Shown here one piece after another: positions 13,448 through 24,176 of a stretch of 64,000 nucleotides of DNA. Each line of letters opens with the position of its first letter. Within the stretch, counting starts at the first letter, position 1. The DNA comes from Auanema rhodensis (taxonomy: Eukaryota; Nematoda; Chromadorea; Rhabditida; Rhabditidae). The position numbers and the translations under genes were made by a program. The notes under the pieces were generated by a model. The model worked only from the letters and a program-made list of their open reading frames with translations, was not told where the DNA came from and searched no databases. The stretch is from contig OZ059897.1 of assembly GCA_964057225.1 (NCBI GenBank), positions 16,678,001 through 16,742,000 of the forward strand. Reading direction: 5' to 3'.

Positions 13448-15505
13448 TCATTTTTTGAGTTTGGATAGAAGTCCCAAATATTGTGGACTCTGTAGAAAAC
13501 GAACATATGGATCATTACGAAGAACCTGAAAAGAAAATCCATTTGTTCCTATAATTTCAAGGGTTATATAGAAATTACTTGTTCGACATGCTTGATAGCT
13601 TCATCAAAAATGGATATATCTACATCCTTGTCTTCAATTCTACGCTCAATAACCTGACGAACTCCAAATGGCAGGAATACCTAAATCAATGTTTCAGTTG
13701 AATACAAACGGAGCAACAACAAAAATGAAATAGCTAATATATTAACCTCATTACTAGCTCCTTCAACTAGATATGTATTGAGTATAATTCTTGCCAAGTT
13801 TACCATAGCTGGACTTTTATTTTTTGTTGCACGGAATTCAACAACAGCTTCCCAAAAGCGAAGATTCTCTTCAGCATGAATCCCACGTAAAAATAAACGA
13901 AAATGATGGCGACCAACCTGTAACAAGATACAGCAATTATATTTGAATTTACTTTTTTTTTAATAAAAAAACTACAAACTTACATGATTGCCTAACAATG
14001 CTTCAAATGATGTTGTCCATTTCTCAGCATATGAACGAGGTAAAAGCTGCTCCAGGAAATCTAGATAGATTTCAGATCGTCTGAATCGAGGAAACTGGTC
14101 ATTTTCCAATAAACGACGAATCTGAAAAATTGAGGGTATGCTCTGAATTTTGGAAAAGATGTTTCTCTCAGGGAGCATGAAATTCTTGGAATTTCAAACA
14201 TACTTCTTTCATGGCTGGAGCAAAATCATCAGGATCAAGGACATCAGATTCAGCAGCATCTCGAAGTTTCTATAATTTAAAATTTTATCAACTTTTTATA
14301 TTTTTTAATATATATGTATATGTATATTTGATTAAATCAGAAGAAATATCAATTGTTCTACCTTCATTGCTCCACTGCTCAGATTAACGTATGGGGAATA
14401 TTTTTCAATTACTTCTTTTGCATAAGCCTTAAATCAATTTAAATAATTATTATAAAATTATTCTTTGATTTTACTTTCTTTTCATCACTGCTTTTCATTT
14501 TTTTCAACTTATCTAACTCTTCTAAGAATGTTAGATTTTCTTCAGCCAAAGCGTCAAATAAGAAGCATCGGAAAAGTTGACGACCTTAACATATATTTAA
14601 TCTGATTATACATATATTATGAAATAATTTTAAACCTTTTTCATCAGCCAAAATATTGGCACAACTTCCAGATGCCCAACTAGCTGCTCGAACATATTCA
14701 ATTCCAGCAGTATCTGGCAAAGGAGGAGGAGAACGATCCACCTTAGCCATAGGATCAAACATAGCCATTGTCTAAAAATCTTTTGATTAAATGTCATCTT
14801 AAATATATGTTTATATATATATATTATATACTAATCTTGATTATATATATTATATAAAACTAAAATAATAATTAAAAATTTCTTTTTTTTTTGAATAAAA
14901 AAAAGAATAAAGTTATTGGTATCCGCTAGTGAACATATATGAAAAGATAAAATATGGTATATTATACTATACTATATTTATATCTAACTATATGATATTC
15001 AGATTTGTTCATTATTCAAAATAACAATTTTTTAATGAATATTATTGAGAATATTACAGAAAATAGAATCAACCAAATAGGTATGAAAGCCGATCATTAA
15101 ACATTATTTTTATTTAATTTCAAAAATGAATAATAAAAAAGAATATTTGTAAATAAATTATTTCTAATGAATTTGGAAAAAAAAAGTTTTTTTTTCAAAA
15201 TATAATAATAATTTAAAGAAAATATACATATAGCTAACTTGATAGATATAGCAAAATGAAAAGTTATCTAAAACTTTTTATGCGAAAATGACAGAAAGTT
15301 CTTTGCTTATATATGAATATGAAAATTAAAATTTTATTTATTTGATTAGAGAAAAAAGTTTTTTCCATGTTGGAAACTAATGAAGTAAATTCAGGTTGAT
15401 TGACTTGAATATTACAATATCTATTTCAATAAAGATATATGTATAAATAGAAAAAGAAATTATATATTCACCTTTCCTTTTCGACATTCTTAAAACATTC
15501 TAACA

Positions 15506-15540
<35 letters not shown>

Positions 15541-17133
15541 TCTTTCTCTATCTATCTATCTCTCTTTCTCTATCTCTTTATCTCTCTATTCTGTAATTCT
15601 TCTAACTTTCTACTCCCACTCTTTCTTTTCCGCGCTCTCAAATTTAACATTTTATTCAATTCAATTGCTCTCTGATTTTCAATTAAAGAATTATTATATA
15701 GTATAAATCATGAGAAATATATAAATATATTCTAAAATTCAAATCGTATAAATCTAATCTTGATAGCTATATGAAATTAAAAACCTTTCACATACAGCTA
15801 TTTCATTTGTAAACTTAAGATTTGAAAAGAATTTTTTTTTTTTTTAAATTTAATTTTATATTGAAATCATTCTAAATAATAAGAATGTATAGTAAATTGG
15901 ATGATAGCATTTTATTAAAAAGTAGAGAAATAGAAATCCTGAGCTGATCCATATTTCTACGGAAATCTACACTGATTTCAGAAAACGGGTAAGAAAGAGC
16001 TTATGATTGTTGTATATGCCTGATCTTTTTTTCTTTTTTTCTTTCTCCCTCCCCTCCCCACCTATTTTCCAACGTATAACACTCTTTCTCTCCCTCCCTC
16101 CCTCTCTCTCTCTCTTTTCTTCTCCTTCTCTATGTTTCTATTTTATCATAGAGATACATAGATACATACATAAAGATATAAATATATTTATATTATTCTC
16201 GTATCTATAGCCATTTTACCATTAAAAAATCTGTTTTTTTAATTTGCAGGCTACCTCTCGTTGTCTACATTTCTCTTTCATCACAATTCTCTTTTATAAT
16301 GATTATTATTGCTTTTGTTGCTTAACTCAATTCATCATTTCATGCATATGTATCTGAATGTATCTTATTTCGTTGCTAGGTTGCCCGTTTCCAAGGTAAA
16401 TGAATCTAGTCATGCCTTTTGTTCCTCAATTTTATCAGTCTAGTATGTGGAATCATATTAAATGTTTTGAATAATTCTCAATCTCACGCAACAATTCTCC
16501 AAAAAATGTAGTAATTCAGTAGTTTCTTGGGATATTATGAAAAAAACAGGAATCATTTTGTGAAACTTACAAAAGTAGAATGAGCTTTTTTAGGAACTGG
16601 AGACGGATTTGGTGAAATAGGTGAACTACTGGTTGATCCAGATGGCAGTGTTAGCTCTTGAGCTGGGTTAGATGAATTCGACGACACAGAAGCTACGGAA
16701 ACGGATCGTGATGTTCGACTGCAATCAGAATTCAATAACATTAACTATATCAAGCATTTTACAATTATATATTTTAACTTCAACATTAGTTTGAACTTGA
16801 ATTATATTTAAATATATTTTAATTAAAACATTTATGTTAAAAACTAAAAATATAAATTAACATATTAAAACAATAAAAAATAGTTTTAATAATAAGAAGT
16901 TAATGATCAAAAGTGTATCAATGTTGTTTCATTTGAAATAAAATATTTATTTTTCTATTTTTTGTGAAAAATATTAATTTATTACAGTATATCCTTCAAA
17001 ATATTTTTTTATATACTATAATTATAAATTATAACTGGTAATACTATAATTAAACTTACCCTGGATGTAAATAGCAATAGTTATCTTCCTCGGATGAGGC
17101 CAGATCATAAAACTCTTTATCACTTATCAACAT
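13448..17133 (-). CDS. rgs-3: Tandem-RGS-domain regulator of G-protein signalling
   Basis: Ten exons on the minus strand: 17133-17060, 16718-16571, 14771-14636, 14584-14475, 14427-14362, 14269-14204, 14121-13984, 13917-13747, 13680-13579, 13525-13448. Phases agree and give 362 aa. A Ser/Pro-rich N-terminus (~residues 25-73) precedes two RGS domains. The first is ~104-228 (WASGSCANILADEKG...FRCFL...LAEENLTFLEEL). The second is ~232-352 (FEALLGNH...FRLFLRGIHAEENLRFW...). Two RGS domains in one short protein is the arrangement of C. elegans RGS-3, a GTPase-activating protein that dampens Galpha signalling in sensory neurons. Both domains keep the EENL signature that contacts Galpha. A 1.8-kb intron separates exons 2 and 3. 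Exon 3 begins right after an acceptor with ACAATGG, so a shorter RGS-only isoform starting at 14768 is plausible. Orthology is inferred from domain layout and length. Confidence 0.88.
14772..16570 (-). other. Long intron of rgs-3 (between exons 2 and 3)
   Basis: AT-rich intron holding a compound (TC)n/(TATC)n microsatellite at about 15506-15600 and a pyrimidine-rich stretch at 16020-16140. It separates the Ser/Pro-rich N-terminal exons from the RGS exons and may contain an internal promoter. No exon on the plus strand is supported. Confidence 0.6.
15506..15600. repeat. Compound (TC)n / (TATC)n microsatellite
   Basis: About 95 bases of CT dinucleotides interrupted by TATC tetranucleotide units, inside the large rgs-3 intron. 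Confidence 0.9.
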
Positions 17134-18240
17134 TATTTACGTTTTCGAATTATAATTTTTCAAAATAAAAATCATGAAATAGAAGAGAAAAATGAAGTTC
17201 TCGTTGTAAACGAATTCTTCTGAACAAAAACTTTAAGTTGTTGCTCCTTATTTAAGAAATCACCATCAGCTTCATCATTATACAACTTAATAACAACGTA
17301 TTGATATCAAAATATTATTGTTTAAGATCAATAACGATTAGAAATATTCAAAAACATATAAGAAAATTACAAATTCAAAATAAAAACAAAATAAATTATT
17401 TTTTTGTACAACTTTATCAAAAAGAAATTGAATATAATGATACAGGAAGAAGAATTATATGATATACCGCTTTTAGAAATCTCTATTCATTTCTAAAAGA
17501 AACGAAATACTTTTGACCAAAAAATGACGTCAAATGAAGATGGTCGGGAAAAAAGCTACGCAAGACTTGAATTATTATAATCTAATTCTGATTGATAGTC
17601 TAAATGAGATAACAAACGAACGTCATTTCAATTTTGGTTAAAATTAGAAAAAAATGTTCTTTTTTTGGTTGAATACCTCTGCATATTCTTTTTTTTTCTA
17701 TTTCTTATAGAGGTATTACAGAGATATAGAAGCAGAAAGTATTATATTCATTATCTTCTTTGATTCTTCTTCCCCCACCTCTCTCTGTCTCTCTTTCTTT
17801 CTCTCTTTCTGTCTGTCTCTCTCTGTCCTTCTGTCTGTCTTTTTCTCTCTTACCTACACACTCAATTCTCTTTTTTTACTGTTTCATAACTTATCTTTCA
17901 TGATATTTATAGAATCAAAATATCATTTACAGTATTCCATCAAGAATTCCTGTTCATCTTTCATACAAGAAAAGTCGAAATTTGTATTCAGATTATTTAT
18001 AATCAGTATGAAAAAAGAACTTTATTTATCATACAATTCTGAAAACAATAAAATTCTTTTAATTATTCTTTTTTTCTTTTTTTTATATGAGCATCTCGTA
18101 CCTATTTCAGATCTTTCATTCTAAGATATTTTAAAATTAAATTCTAAACTAAATAAAAAAAATAATTTTTTGAAATGGCTAACTAACTGAGTAGCTAGTT
18201 ATAGTTATCCAGTTTATCTGTTAACCGAGTAACATCTTTG
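17134..18240. other. rgs-3 upstream region
   Basis: AT-rich sequence with a long pyrimidine tract (about 17760-17880: repeated CTCT/CTGT) upstream of the rgs-3 start. No exon recognised. It probably contains rgs-3 promoter or 5' UTR sequence. Confidence 0.45.
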
Positions 18241-18244
18241 CAAC

Positions 18245-18258
18245 GTTGCCATGGCAAA
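18245..18258. promoter_or_regulatory. X-box-like RFX (DAF-19) site
   Basis: GTTGCCATGGCAAA matches the palindromic X-box consensus GTTGCCATGGCAAC at all but the last base; the inner 12 bases are a perfect palindrome. A weaker look-alike (GTTAACCGAGTAAC, 18220-18233) sits just upstream. In nematodes X-boxes drive genes in ciliated sensory neurons, where RGS-3 works. It lies 1.1 kb upstream of the rgs-3 ATG, farther than usual, unless a 5' non-coding exon exists nearer. Confidence 0.5.
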
Positions 18259-18949
18259 TACAACGTCATCTTCCATCCATATTCATTTTATAATAATGCT
18301 ATCAGATTCTATACTACAGAAACAAATTTTAGTTGCCACTGTACTTTCTGAATCTTTTTGATTCGCTCCTCTCCATATACCTACTAGATAAAAGCACTAG
18401 TCGATTAAAACGTGAGAGGCAAAGAAAAAATGAAATATTCTGTATACCATGTATAATGTGTCGCATCTCGTATGGGTGTACAAATTAGGGTTTATATGAA
18501 ATCACGAAGTTCAAATTTTCTTGCAATATTGAATGTTTTGATAGTTATGAATGATAATAAAATAAGTATATGTTATAAAAACCTATAAATTATTAAACTT
18601 TGAACAAGATTCAATGTAATCTATCAATCATTTAGTAAAAATTGTAGCATTCTCATCATTTTTCTTTGCAATATTATATAATCGATATTGGTTAATATAA
18701 TATATTCCGAACAAGTTTATTTGAATATCACGTAACAAACGTGAAAAATTTTTATTGTTATTTCAATTAATAATAGAACGGTTGTACCAAAATATTTTTT
18801 TCATTTGAATAATTTATTTATTATTAAAATTGAAAAAAAAATAAATTAGCCTTTGTTATCACATAAAATATTTCAAAAATTGTATGATCTCAAGACAGCT
18901 AGATAAACAAATACATTGCAGATCTAGTAGTACGAGATCAAATCCCTAT

Positions 18950-19081
18950 GTGCTGGAATTTAACCATAAGTAGATAGTACCACGTTACAGTAAGATTATT
19001 CCAGCACAAAACTAAACACTCATCGCAAAAGTGGGAATTTGAAGTGCGCCGTATACTTTACGAGTGTTTATGAGAACAACT
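18950..19081 (+). ncRNA. H/ACA-snoRNA-like double hairpin candidate
   Basis: Hairpin 1 has a perfect 10-bp terminal stem (18950-18959 with 18998-19007, GTGCTGGAAT/ATTCCAGCAC). Hairpin 2 has an 8-bp stem (19014-19021 with 19062-19069, AAACACTC/GAGTGTTT). The linker reads AAAACTA and can supply an H box (ANANNA). An ACA lies at 19076-19078, three bases before the proposed 3' end. Total 132 nt with two ~58-nt hairpins is the classic box H/ACA plan. The upper stems are weak by eye and no target rRNA pocket was worked out. A short coding exon or chance inverted repeats remain alternatives. Confidence 0.35.
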
Positions 19082-19871
19082 AATCTAATGCTAGTTTAAC
19101 CAGAAAGATCGGAAAATTACACACAAAAAGTTGGGAAAATCGCCAGCATTATTCGAAATCTTCCATTCTACACGTATAATGCTTCTAAAAAAAGAGAAGT
19201 GAACTAACTCGTTAACAGGATTAGATAATGGAGTTGAAATTCTTGTTGCAGTTGAACCGTCCGATTCCTTAAAGCTACGCCACATCAGTTGGTCATCAGA
19301 ACAAAATTAAAGCAATTCTAGCTTCTACAATCTGGAAAATATTTTAGAGGTAAGAAAGAAATATTTAATTCACTATTTTAATTTTAAAATTTACATAAAT
19401 ATAGAGTTAAATTTAGAATATAAATAAATACAATGTTTAAAAGTTAACTACATTATAGAATTTTACTAGGTCAGTTGAAACTACAATTTAGTAATAAAAA
19501 TGAGAAAAAATGTTTCATTTATTCTTATTTGAACATTTCTTAAAATAAACTAAAAATATATAGTGTGACATACGTATTGATGACAATACTTATTGGTTGC
19601 AATCAAAGGTGTAATTATGAATATAGAATTTTCATTTTAAAAAAAACAATAGGGATATTAGTATAAAAAAATTATATAGAAAAATTATTTATAGTAATCA
19701 ATATTTTAAGCTGAATATGAGATAATATTGGAGACAAATGAATAGAAAATATTTTAAAGATGAATTATCATAATAACCTTTATACTAAAGATATTTAGTT
19801 ATAACACTGATATATTTATTTTGAAAAAAAATAAAGAAAAACATTGTTTAGCTAATAATATAGTAAATTGT

Positions 19872-19897
19872 GATATATATATATATATATATATATA
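19872..19897. repeat. (AT)n tract
   Basis: Uninterrupted AT dinucleotide run in intergenic sequence. Confidence 0.85.
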
Positions 19898-21511
19898 GTA
19901 TAGAATTATAAGAGTTTTATCAACAACATGAAATGAAATACAAACATATCTGTTTATAATTGAATATATTCGAAATATCAAATATAACTGTTCAATATTC
20001 ATATATATTGATATAGTTAACTATATTAAAAATAAATGAAAAAGTTAATTTTAGTATTTTGATTTTCACGTTCAATCATAAGCTCAGATTTAGTTGATTT
20101 AAGAAACACACAAATATTACCTATATTCATGTACATGAAAAGGTAATTGAGAAGAAAGAAAACGAAATAAAAAAATATTTTCTTTGTATAACTATACGAC
20201 GAGAAAAATTTAGTTGAAAAGAAAACTATATCAAACCTAATTTTTGCAATCAGGTGTGAGATTTCCTTTTTTGTTTGAAACACGCACACAGACATACATA
20301 CATGCATGTATACATAGAAATAAATAAAAAATTACATTGATACATTTTTTTACACGAAAAATATATATTTTAATAAGAAAAAGAAATGTTTTTATTCTTT
20401 GTTGCCTTTTTTATTCAGAAATCAAGAAAAAAGAAAAGAAAAAAACCGATATTCGTATAATATATTTAGCATATAATTTAAATACTTTCAGGTTAAACAA
20501 CTATGTTGTAAAATTGTTCAAAAAGGAAATTTTGATGTAATCGTCTATTATATTTCTTAAATTGTTAGTATTTCTAGTAATCTATGTTTTGAAGCATATA
20601 AATATACATTAATATATTCTTTCTTGAATAATCTTTTTCAATCAATGATGTATAAACATGGATTTTTGAGTAATATCTTGTTAGAATATATTTCATATTG
20701 AATAACAGCTTTTACCTATTCGTTGTCATAGAAATAAGTTAATATTCATTGGAAATTATGAAGAAAAATCAGTAGCAATAGGATATTTCGAAGATAATTG
20801 AGCAAAAGTAGTTAAATGATCTTCGGATTCAATGGTTAAAACTCATTTAGGATCAGCTAATCAATTTACATTAAATATTAAGTTTTATCAATCGAATGGT
20901 TATACATATGTTTATCACAAATAATTGTCTAGACTTTCAAAGACTAACAACTCAGAATATTCTCTGATTTTCCAGACCAACCATATAACGTTGTCAATAC
21001 TTTGAATTGAAACAAAACAAATATAAAAATGGAAAAGAATGAGCTTTTAGTTGTGTTAGATAGACACATAGGAGGTCTGAGTGTAGAAGATATTGGTAGT
21101 AGAGAAGTAAGAGTGAAATATCGAGAAAGAATGTGAATCTAAAGAGAAGTAAGACAAAAAAAAGATTTTGATATGAATTGAACATGAAGAAGAAATTGAA
21201 GAAGAAAACTCAAAAATGATTAAAATACTAAATCCTGGAGAAAAGAAAAGTAATAGGAATGTTCCGAAGTATGAAATCAACGACAATATTTCTCTGATTA
21301 GAATGGGTTTTCGACTAAATTAACACCAGTTATGGGAAACGTTTCGCATTATGTCTTCAAGTTCTATGACATATGATTTTTTTTTGAACAAACGAAATTA
21401 AAATATCAAATATTTATTTCCTCGCTATTTACATACAATTTGCACACTTTTAATATATAATACGATAATATAAGTAATGTTTGTTTTAAACTTATTTTGT
21501 TTTGTTTTAAC

Positions 21512-22297
21512 TTAGCAGCTTGAAGTGGGATGATCAAGATATGGGAAGAGAACTGTAAATATTAAACGGCTGATAACTTCTCCGAATACAACAGCCAAGC
21601 ATAACCAAAAGTTGAAAGTCATGAACACGAGCATAAGACAATAATTCAAGAATAATTGGAAGAAATGTAATAATGCATCAAAGACATTATTTAAAGAAAA
21701 TTGTGGACTGAATCTAAAATAAAGACAATGTTTAACTTTCTTTTGTTTATAAAAAAATAGTTAACTGTATAATAATTTACCTCAAACGTTGTTCAGTTAT
21801 AACTTCTCGTGATAATGAATTCTGAACTGTTCGATACTGTCTGAGCCAACGAATTGTTTCCATGATAAAGCACATAACCATCACAGCTATACAAGAGAGG
21901 AACATACCTAAAATTAAATTTTGTTAAAAAAAACTAAAAACTAAAATAGAAAATGTTAATGTAACATAAAAAAATTTGTTTATATAATTTCCGTTGTTTA
22001 AAACTAAACAAAAAATCTACTTTAACACGGTTATTCATTGATGAGCAAGAAAAGAAAAAATTTAATCAACAAATGTATTGAAGTATGTTTTTATTAAAAT
22101 TTGTATACTACCAATTCTTTTGTATTAAACAAATTTCTTCATTGATTCTTACCTCCATCACTATCTGGCATCCAGAAATCAAAAAGGATTGTTTCCATTT
22201 TTCCAAAATGGAAAGTCATAGCATGTTTCATTGTCTGTGATGTGGATAACATATCATGTGTAGGCATAGCACCGTGATGATGAGCAGAATGATCCAT
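21512..22297 (-). CDS. CTR/SLC31-family high-affinity copper transporter
   Basis: Three minus-strand exons: 22297-22153, 21907-21781, 21713-21512; 157 aa, in the usual range for CTR proteins. The extracellular N-terminus starts MDHSAHHHGAMPTHDM, a short His/Met cluster that captures copper. TM1 is ~48-68 (GGMFLSCIAVMVMCFIM). TM2 is ~112-127 and carries the diagnostic MxxxM selectivity motif (M118-LVF-M122, inside LMLVFMTFNFW). TM3 follows directly (LCLAVVFGEVI). CTR proteins form trimers that import Cu(I) at the plasma membrane or endosomes. The canonical GxxxG of TM3 is not intact: the segment reads VFGEVIS with a Glu and then an Arg in the membrane. The protein ends HPTSSC. It could supply copper to the SOD-1 encoded downstream, though no direct link is shown. 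Confidence 0.9.
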
Positions 22298-24176
22298 CTT
22301 TTCCTGAGAAAAAAAAATAAAATAAAAGTTTTAATAAAAGAATATAACATATAGTTAAAAATAATTAATAAAAATGAAACAGATGCGTAGTTTGGAAAGA
22401 AAAATTGAAATAGAAAACTTATAATATGAACAGTAATACGGTTCTACTTTCAATTCTAATATAATCGCCGACAACAATCTGAGGAAGAAACAAAGAAATC
22501 GCATACAATCTAGTAATATCAAACGTCATCCTAGTTTTCCGAGACCATCAATACTATTAATTAAGATAGGGAAAATATAAGAAAATCTGTTTCGTACATC
22601 GACTACAGATCGAGCAATGGCCAAAATAGAACATTGAAGAGTAGAGAGTTCAAATGAACCTTTTTATGGCCAATACTATTGCGGTGGGAGGGGTACGAGA
22701 ATGCCTACGTGAGAACTATCCTAGAACAATATGATGTTGGCCATGATGATGGATGTAGATTTGATAAGATACGTTCTGTTCTAGACAGTATAGCTTGAGT
22801 GAAATAGATGACACAAGAACTGTTGGCAGTCACCTCCAACCATGAAAAACAGGATTACAGACATACACACACATACATGCGTGCATTTATTTCCACTCTC
22901 TCATTCTTTCTTTATATTTCTTGTATCCTGTCTCACCTCTTCTTTTTCTCTTCTTTCAAACTCTTCGTATCCTCTACTTTTCCATTTATTTTCCATCTCT
23001 TTCCGTCGTTTTTTGCCTTGTTTTCTTTTTCTCCAGTTCTAGGTTCCCTTAATCATTTCTGCAACTGTTAGAAGAAACGAGTTCTACTGGCGGATATTGG
23101 CAGCGCATCTTCTTAGAAAAACGTGATATTCTTAACATTGTGTGGATAAGAAACTATATAATAAAAAAAATGAAAAACAGTCCAAAAGAGTTTTACCAAA
23201 CTTCAATCTCAAAATTTAAAACTTTGAATAAACTAGCATTTGCTTAAAAAATTATATTGCCTATGGAAGTAAAATAGATTGTTGAATGTACAATGCGCAT
23301 ATAACTAGTTGAGTAGATCTACAAGATTTTAAAAACTTTCTAGTTAGGAACGACCTTGAAACGATTAACTTGGCATTCCGTTCAGAAACTTTTGATGAAT
23401 AATGGTTTACATATAGATAAAAAATGAAGTTGGTCATAAATAATACTAACTTTCGAGCGTAAAAACCGTTCTCTTTATAAAGATTCGGCTAGCTGATCCT
23501 TTGTTTATTGCACTCAGGGGCTCAATGACAGTCAAACAAATGAGGACGGATTGGCTGTTTTAAAGTTGGACAATAAACTAACAACAGTTTTAAACCGTGA
23601 TTATCGTTATTCCCTTTCCGAGTATTCCCAAAATTTTAATGTTTTCAAAAAATATGTAGAAAAGAAGCTTTACTGTATCAAGTATAATCATACATACATT
23701 TTGTCGTTTCTCTGAAAACGGTATCATGCGACAAACTGCGAATTAAAAATTACATGTGACCACAACTTAAGTTTATGATGGGGAATATTGATAACGACGA
23801 TCATTATGATTACTATTACTACAATATTTAGTTCATTTAATAATTAACTATAATTTATTAAGAATATGATTAATATTGTCAATACCTTTTTGGACCATAA
23901 GTAAATGTTGCAAGCATAATATTTTGCTTATATTCTTTTCAAGCTAATTATTAATTTATATAGCATCTAACCTTCATTCTATATATTACTTTTAAAAAAT
24001 AAATTTCAACTATATATTACAATCTGTGTTTCATACGCAACAAAGTACGCAATCTGTTGTTGTTTTTTGCTAACTTTATTTTTATTTATTAATCTTTAAA
24101 CAAATCTGAAGCTATCTTTCATTTCTAATACGCATTGATGCTTATAGCCAAAGTAAATGTGTTTTAGTAGAACATT
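22298..24176. other. Divergent upstream region of the copper transporter and fcho-1
   Basis: 1.9 kb between two divergently oriented genes. It is less AT-rich than the 3.6-13 kb desert. It contains a pyrimidine-rich stretch (22890-23040) and a TGATAAGA-type GATA element near 22757. A TTTTAG acceptor at 24167, ten bases before the fcho-1 ATG, suggests spliced-leader addition there. No exon was recognised. Confidence 0.5.

Larger units (their letters stand above)
18259..21511. other. Intergenic region between the rgs-3 upstream side and the copper transporter
   Basis: Mostly AT-rich with (AT)n at 19872-19897 and T/A homopolymers. It contains one compositionally distinct island (about 18.88-19.33 kb, see the ncRNA candidate). 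Reading frames in the island on both strands are short and mutually overlapping, so no coding call is made there. The remainder (19.4-21.5 kb) shows nothing recognisable apart from the likely 3' UTR of the transporter below 21512. Confidence 0.5.
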
